Below, piece by piece: positions 17,570-24,728 of a stretch of 64,000 bases of DNA. The position numbers and the translations under genes were made by a program. The stretch comes from Sideroxydans sp. CL21 (GTDB lineage: Bacteria; Pseudomonadota; Gammaproteobacteria; Burkholderiales; Gallionellaceae). The stretch is taken from positions 1,183,501 to 1,247,500 of the forward strand of contig NZ_LR699166.1 in the NCBI RefSeq assembly GCF_902459525.1. Reading direction: 5' to 3'. Each line of letters begins with the position of its first letter. Within the stretch, counting starts at the first letter, position 1. The notes under the pieces are model-generated. The model made no database searches and was not told where the DNA came from. It worked only from the letters and a program-made list of their open reading frames with translations.

Positions 17570-18528
17570 CTTTGTCTGAGTCAATTCGTTTGGTTATTTT
17601 CGCGGCATTGGTTGGGATCGCAAATCCTGCTTGCGTCGAGGCGGCGACTTGCCCGCCTGCAGTTGAGCAACCTACTCCCGAAATGGTCCGGGCCGCCATG
17701 CACAATGCTCGCGACCACGGTTTTTTGTGGCGCATCAGCAAGGACGGGCGCACCTCATATCTCTACGGCACCATGCATGTCGGCAAGTTCGACTGGACGT
17801 TTCCCGGACCCCATGTGGCAAAGGCTTTGCGCGCAACCGATACGCTGGCACTTGAGCTCGATTTTCTGGATCCGGATATCCGCAATCGTGTGAACAAGGG
17901 TATGGCGACGCAACGCGTAATGGCGTTGCCTGCGCAACTGGAAAAGCGCTTGCGGGAACAGGCCGAGGCTGTGTGCATTCCCTACGATGCGCTTGCCAGG
18001 TTGACACCCGAGTTTCAAATTGCAACCCTGACTCTGATGGTGGGCCGCTGGGACGGGCTCGACGCATCGTACGCGATCGATGCCATTCTGGCGGGGATAG
18101 GGCACGGTGCGAAGAAAGAGGTGGTGTCGCTGGAGACGCCCGAATCGCAACTGCAACTATTGCAAATGCAGGATGAGCAGGAAACCGTCACTTTCGTTCG
18201 GGAAAGTCTGGACGAATTGGAAACGGGGCGCGAGCGCAAACTGCTCAAGCGTTTGTCACGTGTGTGGGCCGCTGCGGATTATCCGGAAATGGAACACTAC
18301 AGCGAGTGGTGCGATTGCATGAATACCGAAAATGAACGCGAATTGATGAAGCGCATTCTGGATGACCGCAATCCCAAACTGGCGGATCGCATCGATGCGT
18401 TACACATGGGCGGCAAAAGGGTATTTGCCGCAGTCGGCAGCTTGCATATGTTCGGTGCGACAGGGTTGCCTATGTTGATGTCTAAGCATGGTTATGTAGT
18501 GGAGCGTATTGAATTAAAATCGCAGTGA
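17566..18528 (+). CDS. TraB/GumN family protein
   Basis: A 320-residue exported protein. The N-terminus (TLSESIRLVIFAALVGIANPACVEAA) is a signal peptide. The family motifs are present: LYGTMHVGK near residue 65, the middle helical region, and AAVGSLHMFGATGLP near the end, where the paired GxxH motifs are thought to bind a metal. TraB in enterococci shuts down pheromone activity; bacterial GumN-like relatives are poorly characterised, so the role here is unknown. GTG at 17566 is preferred to TTG at 17536 because it gives a clean signal peptide and overlaps the upstream short frame. Confidence 0.82.
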   Translation: MTLSESIRLVIFAALVGIANPACVEAATCPPAVEQPTPEMVRAAMHNARDHGFLWRISKDGRTSYLYGTMHVGKFDWTFPGPHVAKALRATDTLALELDFLDPDIRNRVNKGMATQRVMALPAQLEKRLREQAEAVCIPYDALARLTPEFQIATLTLMVGRWDGLDASYAIDAILAGIGHGAKKEVVSLETPESQLQLLQMQDEQETVTFVRESLDELETGRERKLLKRLSRVWAAADYPEMEHYSEWCDCMNTENERELMKRILDDRNPKLADRIDALHMGGKRVFAAVGSLHMFGATGLPMLMSKHGYVVERIELKSQ

Positions 18529-18548
18529 CATGTGCATGACTGCGATTT
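18517..18548 (+). terminator. Hairpin at the end of the TraB/GumN gene
   Basis: A perfect 10 bp inverted repeat AAATCGCAGT (18517-18526) and ACTGCGATTT (18539-18548) with a 12-base loop. It includes the last codons and the stop. There is only a short T-run after it, so termination may be weak. Confidence 0.4.
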
Positions 18549-18592
18549 CCAAACTAGAATCACGCCATTGAAAAAATCCCGGGGACTGTGGA

Positions 18593-18949
18593 ATGAATCT
18601 GGCCGAGTTGTTTCGTCATGAGACCGATTTGGAATCGCTGTATGCGGGACAGACTTTGTTCAATGAAGGAGAGAAGGGGCATTTGATGTATATACTCATG
18701 TCGGGCACGGCCATGATCTTCGTGCGCGACAAGCTGGTGGAAACTGCGGAAGCAGGTGCCATCGTGGGCGAGATGGCGATGATCGATGACGCGACTCGCA
18801 CGGCAACGGTGATCGCAAAGACGGATTGCAGGTTTCTGCCCATCGAGCGTAATCGTTTCAATTTCCTGATACAACAGACCCCGAATTTCGCCTTGCATGT
18901 CATGAGAGTGATCGCCGACCGTTTGCGCAAGGCGGATGCGATTTTGTGA
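18593..18949 (+). CDS. Stand-alone cyclic-nucleotide-binding domain protein
   Basis: A 118-residue protein that is only a CNB (Crp-like) domain: LFNEGEKGHLMYILMSGTAMIF, then GAIVGEMAMIDDATRTATVIAKTDC, the phosphate-binding cassette region (GEMAMIDDATRTAT), and a C-terminal helix. No DNA-binding helix-turn-helix follows, so it is not a Crp-type regulator. It probably senses cAMP, c-di-GMP or another ligand and acts by protein contact. It lies 49 bp upstream of the bolA gene on the same strand. Confidence 0.82.
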   Translation: MNLAELFRHETDLESLYAGQTLFNEGEKGHLMYILMSGTAMIFVRDKLVETAEAGAIVGEMAMIDDATRTATVIAKTDCRFLPIERNRFNFLIQQTPNFALHVMRVIADRLRKADAIL

Positions 18950-18998
18950 CTGCACGAAACCAAATGAAGAACGCGTTACCAAAGAATCGAGGAACAAG

Positions 18999-19238
18999 AT
19001 GAAAGTGACACCGGAAATGGTCAAGAATTACATCCAGCAGGGGCTGGACTGCGAACACATCCATGTTGACGGCGATGGCCGTCATTTCGAGGCTGTGATC
19101 GTGAGCAAGGAATTTGCAGGCTTGGGGATGCTGAAACAGCATCAGCTTGTCTACAAAGTTTTGGGAGACAGGATGGGGCCGATACACGCCCTGTCGATGA
19201 AGACCCTGACACCGGAGCAGTGGGCCAATCAGGCCTAA
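18999..19238 (+). CDS. BolA-family protein (IbaG-like)
   Basis: A 79-residue BolA-fold protein with the conserved HIHVDGDGRHFEAVIVSKEFAGLGMLKQHQLVYK core. BolA/IbaG proteins form complexes with CGFS glutaredoxins that hold a [2Fe-2S] cluster and help move iron-sulphur clusters; the next gene encodes just such a glutaredoxin. ATG 18999 follows GAGGAACAAG and matches the family N-terminus; an upstream extension in the same frame overlaps the previous gene and is rejected. It is 18 bp from grxD. Confidence 0.92.
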   Translation: MKVTPEMVKNYIQQGLDCEHIHVDGDGRHFEAVIVSKEFAGLGMLKQHQLVYKVLGDRMGPIHALSMKTLTPEQWANQA

Positions 19239-19256
19239 TTATTTTAGGAGAAGAAC

Positions 19257-19589
19257 ATGGATGAAAAAACAATCGCACTGGAAAAGATCAGGAAAACCGT
19301 TACCGAAAACCCCATCGTGCTTTATATGAAGGGTACGCCGCAGTTCCCTCAATGCGGGTTCTCCGGGCGCGCGGCACAGGTGCTCAAGGCTTGCGGGGTG
19401 GACAGGTATGTCGCGGTGAATGTGCTGGCAGACCAGGAGGTATTCGACAACCTGAGGTTCTATGCCGATTTTCCGACTTTCCCCCAGCTTTACATCAATG
19501 GCGAATTGATTGGCGGTTCCGACATCATGGTGGGACTGTATGAGCAGGGTGAGCTGCAGAAACTGATCGAGACAGCCACTGCTCATTAG
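19257..19589 (+). CDS. grxD: Monothiol glutaredoxin (Grx4/GrxD)
   Basis: A 110-residue monothiol glutaredoxin. The active site is the diagnostic CGFS (QFPQCGFSGRA), with the glutathione-binding elements KGTPQFPQCGFS, FPTFPQLY (with the cis-Pro) and GGSDIM. It works with BolA proteins to carry [2Fe-2S] clusters in Fe-S assembly. Adjacent to the BolA gene on the same strand, separated by 18 bp with AGGAG before the ATG, so they very likely share a transcript. Confidence 0.95.
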   Translation: MDEKTIALEKIRKTVTENPIVLYMKGTPQFPQCGFSGRAAQVLKACGVDRYVAVNVLADQEVFDNLRFYADFPTFPQLYINGELIGGSDIMVGLYEQGELQKLIETATAH

Positions 19590-19701
19590 CCGGGGCGGGT
19601 TTGCTCTTCCGTACTTGCCGAGTCAGCACCTGATGATATGATAAGGGCGACCCTCCGGGGTTGCTTGCAGTTGAAGCCTCATATCCATTTCAAGGAATGA
19701 C

Positions 19702-20871
19702 ATGATGCAGTCCGGCCCGCGTGAAATCGTCACCCCTTTCCGGTCTATCCCTCTGGCAATTCCGGAGGGCATGAAGCACAACGAGTTTTTCAACAGCACC
19801 GAAAACCTGAACGATCTGGCGAACAACAACGGTTTGCTGGTGAACTCCGAAAACCTGTTGCTGTATCGCAAGGCGCTCGGGCACAGCACAGAGTTCGATT
19901 GTTCTATCATCTACAACACTTCCAAAACGATACTGAATCCGCTGGGTCGCCCTGTGCGGCGCACCCAGGTTGCGGAGAATGTGAAGCATGTCTGGAACCG
20001 GATGAATCAGATCATCATCGATTACATGCTGGAACAATATCCCGACCCGGACGAGGCACTGATCCTGGCGGGTGAAGCGAGTCTGGACGCGACGTGGCCG
20101 CTGACTTCTCCCGGCGTACCGAGTATCCGCATGCTGCACAACCACTTTGTCGTTTTCTCCAAAGATACACTGCGCAAGGCCAAACCGGCCGATGCGGACA
20201 ATCCCAACCTGACCGACGGCGGGCAGCACAGCCTGTTTCAAGCTTACATGCGCGATGTGTATCGCGAATTTTTCGACAGGGCGCTGAGCCTGAAAATCCT
20301 CAAGCCCGCCAGTGAATCCGATGCCCGTATCGGGCTGACCGGATATCCGCAGGGTTTACCCAGCTGGGAGATACAGGGCGGGGCAGCAGCACTCGGAGAC
20401 GTGCATTTCTGGAAAGAATACGACGAGGTGCTGAAAGGCTTCATCGATTTCTACCGCACCTTCTTCTCGCAGGTTTCCACGCGCAATGCCTCCATGCTGA
20501 CCGATGTGTATTTTCCGGAGGAAGTCGAAAGCGTGCTGCTGTTCAACAATGATTTCATGAAGACGGCGAAGAAAGTGCGCGACCTTTGTATTGTGGATGC
20601 GAAATATGCCAATGCCATACGCTGGCAACCCGCCTTCAAGCAGCTGATCTATCGCAACGACGCTGGCAAGCTGATCGTCACCATCAGCCAGAACTCCATC
20701 GGCAATGCGATCACCGAGTTGCTCGGCGTCGTGGTGAATCGCATTCCCGATGCAGAGGCTTATTCACTGCATGAACCCGCCCTTATCGGACGCTTGCTTG
20801 AGGTGCGCCGCCGTCTGATCGAGGCCGATCTGGGCGAAGGGATAGCAACTGATTACTGGCCGAAGGAATAA
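19702..20871 (+). CDS. Conserved protein of unknown function (389 aa)
   Basis: A 389-residue soluble protein that I cannot place. It has several dense motif-like segments: GHSTEFDCSIIYNTSKTILNP-type near residue 60-80 (read in parts), VPSIRMLHNHFVVFSKD around 135-150 (a paired-His H-N-H), and GLPSWEIQGGAAALGD near 225. The paired histidines could suggest a nucleotidyl-transfer or metal site, as in HIT-like folds, but the rest does not match one that I know. Length and lack of low complexity argue for a real enzyme. It ends at a strong hairpin and is convergent with yaeQ. Confidence 0.7.
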   Translation: MMQSGPREIVTPFRSIPLAIPEGMKHNEFFNSTENLNDLANNNGLLVNSENLLLYRKALGHSTEFDCSIIYNTSKTILNPLGRPVRRTQVAENVKHVWNRMNQIIIDYMLEQYPDPDEALILAGEASLDATWPLTSPGVPSIRMLHNHFVVFSKDTLRKAKPADADNPNLTDGGQHSLFQAYMRDVYREFFDRALSLKILKPASESDARIGLTGYPQGLPSWEIQGGAAALGDVHFWKEYDEVLKGFIDFYRTFFSQVSTRNASMLTDVYFPEEVESVLLFNNDFMKTAKKVRDLCIVDAKYANAIRWQPAFKQLIYRNDAGKLIVTISQNSIGNAITELLGVVVNRIPDAEAYSLHEPALIGRLLEVRRRLIEADLGEGIATDYWPKE

Positions 20872-20914
20872 GCGGACCCATTGAACGGTCGATATCCGGA
20901 TATTCGGGGCAGCA

Positions 20915-20964
20915 GTAGCTCAGACTTCATCTGGCAGGCATCGTCCAGATCAAGTCTGGACTAC
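20915..20964. terminator. Large hairpin between convergent genes
   Basis: A 20 bp stem with two mismatches (20915-20934 against 20945-20964) and a 10-base loop. It lies in the 99 bp gap between the 389-residue protein gene and yaeQ. The T-run expected of a rho-independent terminator is missing, so it may instead be a REP-type palindrome or a processing site. Confidence 0.5.
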
Positions 20965-20970
20965 TACATT

Positions 20971-21522
20971 TCATGCGGTTGCAGGCGCTTTCAAAACTAC
21001 CCTCTCCACCTCTACGCTTTCATTCCCGTCGCTCAGCCATACTTGCCCGTCCTGAATCGTGCATTGCAATTGCATCGTGCGCTGCGCGAGTTTGGCGATG
21101 GCGCGCGTAGTTTCTACTGGCAGATTGATCACGGTGAGATTCTTGAGTCGTTCAAACTGGTTGCTATTCTGCGCAAACCACATATCGGCGATGCGTCCTC
21201 CATACGTGTAAACGATTACCTGGTTGGAGCGTCCGCAGGCTTTGCGAATCAGCTTCTCATCGGGCAGTCCCACGTCGATCCATAACTCAATCGCACCGGT
21301 CAAATCCTTTAGCCACAAGTCCGCCTCATCATCGGCTGTCATGCCTTGGCCGAACTCCAGATATTCATGTGCGTGCAGAGCAAAGGCCAGCAAACGGACC
21401 ATAAGTCGTTCATCGGTTTCCGAAGGATGTCTAGCCAAGGTTAGCGCGTGATCCTGATAATAGTGACGCTCCATATCCGCTATTTGCAGATTGGCTTTGA
21501 AGATGGTTGCCTTGATTGCCAT
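20971..21522 (-). CDS. yaeQ: YaeQ family protein
   Basis: A 183-residue protein of the YaeQ family: MAIKATIFKANLQIADMERHYYQDHALTLARHPSE at the N-terminus and LWIDVGLPDEKLIRKACGRS mid-protein. The family has a PD-(D/E)XK nuclease-like fold and has been linked to transcription elongation and RfaH compensation; a firm activity is not known. The start at 21522 (AGGAAA upstream, family-typical N-terminus) is chosen over a 66-codon extension with no homology. Confidence 0.9.
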   Translation of the reverse strand: MAIKATIFKANLQIADMERHYYQDHALTLARHPSETDERLMVRLLAFALHAHEYLEFGQGMTADDEADLWLKDLTGAIELWIDVGLPDEKLIRKACGRSNQVIVYTYGGRIADMWFAQNSNQFERLKNLTVINLPVETTRAIAKLAQRTMQLQCTIQDGQVWLSDGNESVEVERVVLKAPATA

Positions 21523-21872
21523 AAATTTTCCTGATTGTTTGCTGCGTGGAAATAGTGCGGGCTGACTGATGCAGGCAGTCGATCCATGCGCGGAGATGGG
21601 ATTTTTTTTATTCTGTTTTTTGAATTCGCCGGATGATAACCAGAGAGAGGTGATGGAGCAACATTGCATAAATTCATTTGTGCTCAAGAAGTTGCCATTT
21701 GTGCCGTTATGTACCTGCATTGCATGATGATCTCACGGTCAAAATGATCAAGTGGGACTTTGATATGGATACGTCAATTCAGGTAGTGCGTCGCATTGCA
21801 GTCCTGGATGCGGCATCAGTTTTTTTGCGAAACATGGAATGTTTCGTTTTTGAAAATGAATAAGGAATAGTC
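21523..21872. other. Intergenic region between yaeQ and a chemoreceptor gene
   Basis: 350 bp between divergent genes, AT-rich near 21600 (runs of T). A 61-codon plus-strand frame at 21678-21863 lacks a ribosome site and is not called. No clear flagellar-type promoter was found upstream of the chemoreceptor. Confidence 0.4.
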
Positions 21873-23513
21873 ATGAATCACAAGAGCGGTCTCACACTCA
21901 AGGCGCGACTTTACATTTTGCTCGGCAGCATGTTGCTGGGGCTCCTGCTGCTTGGCGGGTATTCAGTGTTCAATTTGCGCTCGCACATCATGGAAGAAAA
22001 GAAGCAGGCACTCCAGGCACTCGTGGAAGCCGGCATGGGGGTCATCCAGCAACAATATGATCTGTTCAAGGCGGGCAAGCTCACGGAGGAGGAAGCACAG
22101 CGCCTCGCCAAGGATAATTTGCGCAAGAGCCGATACCACAACGGCTCAGACTACTTGTTCATTTACGATATGAATGGCTTCAATGTCATGCTTGCCGCGA
22201 AGCCCGAACTTGAGGGGCAGAGCAGGATAGATGCCAAGGATCCAACAGGGAAGTACTACATCAAGGAATGGGTAGAGCTGCTCAAGAAGAGTGACAGTGC
22301 CTACATGGACTACATGTTCCCCAAGCCGGGTTCGAATGATCCGATCCCGAAGGTGGCTTACGCCAAAGTGTTCCAGCCCTGGGGCTGGTGGTTGGCGACG
22401 GGAGTGTACATTGAGGATGTGGATGAAGAGTTCAGGCAGGCGGCGCTGAAGTCTATCCTGTTCTTTGGAGTGATCGCAGTCATCCTTGGCACGTTGGGCT
22501 GGACGATCAACCGCAGTGTGCAACGCCAGATCGGCGGGGAACCCGCCGTGGCCGCGGAGCAGGCAGAAGGATTCGCCAGTGGCGACCTGACGCGGCGCAT
22601 CGTCTCTTCCAGCGACCAGCCGGGCAACCTGCTGGCAACCCTGGGGACGATGCAGGACAGGCTGGCCGGTATTGTGCGCAGCATACTCGCCAGCACCGAG
22701 GTGCTGGCCAAAGAATCCAAAGAATTGTCGGTGGCCGCCAACGAGATCAGTCTGGCCACGCGCAACCAGGCCGAATCCAGTGCAGCCACGGCTGCGGCAA
22801 TTGAAGAGCTCACCGTCAGCATCAACGAAGTGTCGGAGATTGCCCTGACGACGGAAGCGAATTCGCGCGAGACGGCCGATCTGGCCGGCAGGGGCGGCGA
22901 TGTCGTGCGCCAGGCCGCGGACAAGATCGAGCATATCGCAGCCTCCGTTCATGACTCCACTGGGCGTATCCAGTCCCTGGTTGACCGCTCGCAGGAGATT
23001 GGGAAGATCACCCAGGTCATCAAGGAGATCGCGGACCAGACCAACCTGCTGGCCTTGAATGCCGCCATCGAAGCGGCGCGGGCAGGCGAACAAGGCCGGG
23101 GATTTGCGGTGGTTGCGGACGAAGTCAGGAAACTGGCGGAGCGGACTTCACAGGCGACTGCCGAAATCTCCAAGATGGTCGACGCCATCCGGACGGATAC
23201 CCAGCAGACGGTGGTTGCGATGGAAAGTGCAACGCCGCTGGTCAAACAGGGGCAGGAGCTGGCGCTGCAGGCGACCGGCTTGCTCGACGACATCCAGCGT
23301 CAGGCGACCGATTCGCTGTCCAAGGCGCGGGAGGTGGCGAATGCCACCAAGGCACAGGCGGTCACGGCCAACGAGATCGCAGGCCATGTCGAGAGCATCG
23401 CCACCATGACCGAGCAGACCAATGCCGCCACCCAAAGCAACGCGGCGGCAGCGGATCAGTTGAATGTGCTGGCCGGAAAACTCAAGGAAGATATGGCTTA
23501 CTTCAAGGTTTGA
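21873..23513 (+). CDS. Methyl-accepting chemotaxis protein with Cache domain
   Basis: A 546-residue chemoreceptor. Helix 1 (residues about 11-30) is followed by a periplasmic single-Cache (sCache_2) domain ([36 protein letters not shown]). A second helix near 195-210, a HAMP linker ([19 protein letters not shown]) and a cytoplasmic signalling domain follow. The latter contains the conserved hairpin tip [40 protein letters not shown] (read in parts). sCache receptors often sense small organic acids or amino acids. It is monocistronic; no che genes are nearby, so it must work with a chemotaxis system elsewhere. Confidence 0.93.
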   Translation: MNHKSGLTLKARLYILLGSMLLGLLLLGGYSVFNLRSHIMEEKKQALQALVEAGMGVIQQQYDLFKAGKLTEEEAQRLAKDNLRKSRYHNGSDYLFIYDMNGFNVMLAAKPELEGQSRIDAKDPTGKYYIKEWVELLKKSDSAYMDYMFPKPGSNDPIPKVAYAKVFQPWGWWLATGVYIEDVDEEFRQAALKSILFFGVIAVILGTLGWTINRSVQRQIGGEPAVAAEQAEGFASGDLTRRIVSSSDQPGNLLATLGTMQDRLAGIVRSILASTEVLAKESKELSVAANEISLATRNQAESSAATAAAIEELTVSINEVSEIALTTEANSRETADLAGRGGDVVRQAADKIEHIAASVHDSTGRIQSLVDRSQEIGKITQVIKEIADQTNLLALNAAIEAARAGEQGRGFAVVADEVRKLAERTSQATAEISKMVDAIRTDTQQTVVAMESATPLVKQGQELALQATGLLDDIQRQATDSLSKAREVANATKAQAVTANEIAGHVESIATMTEQTNAATQSNAAAADQLNVLAGKLKEDMAYFKV

Positions 23514-23889
23514 CCCTGCGACGATCGGGTAGGCGTGATGTCGCGATTGTCCATGCAAGACCTGAGACAGTCTGGTAAACCATAAAAAAGTCGGACGGAT
23601 GGTCGCCTGTTGGTGCGCCAGGCATGGGCGATCCTGGAGGTGGAAGTCCTCTCGAACTTGGTGTTGCCATGCGCCAATGGCAAATCCGGGTTAATCACTG
23701 GCGCCAACAATCCCGATGGTCTATGCAGGTCTATATACCTGCCTATATCTTCTTTCTGCTGTTCAGATGCCAACCTCTAACTTAGTATTGGGATATCAGT
23801 TCAACAATCGGTTTTGCCAGTATTGAGCGATCAAACATGAGGGTAATGCCCCGGCATAAATTGCGACTTAACTGCAAGGATTGATCTCA
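23514..23889. other. Intergenic region downstream of the chemoreceptor
   Basis: 376 bp with no gene called. An 18 bp near-palindrome GCAGGT-CTATAT-ACCTGC lies at 23725-23742 and could be a regulator site for the downstream gene or the background level of such sites; I see nothing else. Confidence 0.4.
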
Positions 23890-24228
23890 ATGAAACAGGA
23901 AGATGAAGACCGTCTGATTTTCACGACCATCCTTGATACACCTCAATTCAAGCGGGACCATGAGCGGGTGACGCAGTTGCTGAAAGAAGATATTCTGCGT
24001 TCAAGGTTCAACCGCGAGCGAGCCGAACAACTTTTCCTTTTTATGATCGACAATTGCGTACACCGATACTCCAGGAGTATCGGTAAAGATTTGGCGCTAT
24101 TGGTTCCCAAAGCAATCAGATATACCTTGGCGAATGAATATGCAGAAGTTTTCATTCGATCGAATGGAAACATCGAAAATCAGCGGCCAGCACGGCGCGG
24201 CCTGCTTTCGTACATCATAGGCAAATAA
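23890..24228 (+). CDS. Small hypothetical protein
   Basis: A 112-residue soluble, strongly charged and helical protein that I do not recognise. It reads DRLIFTTILDTPQFKRDHERV, then a segment with FMIDNCVHRYSRSIGKDLALLVPKAI, and a basic tail (QRPARRG). The ATG at 23890 is nine bases after AAGGA; an in-frame TTG at 23881 is the alternative. It is 500 bp upstream of the kinase gene on the same strand. Nothing in it points to a function. Confidence 0.55.
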   Translation: MKQEDEDRLIFTTILDTPQFKRDHERVTQLLKEDILRSRFNRERAEQLFLFMIDNCVHRYSRSIGKDLALLVPKAIRYTLANEYAEVFIRSNGNIENQRPARRGLLSYIIGK

Positions 24229-24728
24229 GCAGCCCGGTATCTGCTTTTCATTGCGATGTTATTTTGCGGCAGTGCGTGGTGTAACCATCTGTTTGCACCC
24301 AGTTGGTTTGGCTTCATGGAAATCACATGGGCCTTCATGCGGATAATCAACTTCCCACAGGAAGCCAGAATTCGAATCGTGGATTTCTAACTATTGCAGA
24401 TTGCCATCGCAAAAATTCCACAAATCAGGATGTAACTCATTCCTGAACTTCAACAGGTTTAAATGTGCCGGAGTAACGGTCGGATACCCGTACTCAAGGA
24501 AGCTTCCTTGTATTGCATAGTGATGGACGCATCCTTTGGTCTAGTGTTCCTGCTTTACCGCTTAACTGTAGCGGGGACTGGCCACGCCAATTCGATGGCG
24601 CCCAAGTACACAAGGCAGGTGCGAAACGCGGATGTCCATTCAAGGCTGCGGATATACCACGCGCCCTGGCACTCGTCAGTAGCCAGTCCCGAAGCTGCTA
24701 TCATGCTTGCCGGTGGAGGGTATTTCAA
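24229..24728. other. 500 bp intergenic region upstream of the kinase gene
   Basis: The largest gene-free gap in the window. A perfect 16 bp palindrome CAAGGAAGCTTCCTTG lies at 24495-24510. The stretch is open in the kinase frame as far up as 24513 but its translation shows no domain, no ribosome site, and the kinase has its own GGAGGG at 24715-24720. No ncRNA or riboswitch pattern was recognised; a cyclic-di-GMP riboswitch was considered and not found. Confidence 0.45.

Noticed and set aside
20908..20964. tRNA-like start (GTAGCTCAG) near the large hairpin
   Set aside because: There is no matching D-stem partner, anticodon loop or T-loop; the similarity is limited to nine bases.
21678..21863. 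Open frame of 61 codons upstream of the chemoreceptor
   Set aside because: Weak start and no similarity; probably noise in AT-rich DNA.
24513..24728. N-terminal extension of the kinase
   Set aside because: The true start at 24729 has a perfect ribosome site and starts the kinase glycine loop region; the extension has no domain.
24229..24728. Possible c-di-GMP riboswitch
   Set aside because: None of the conserved GEMM core bases or stems could be found.
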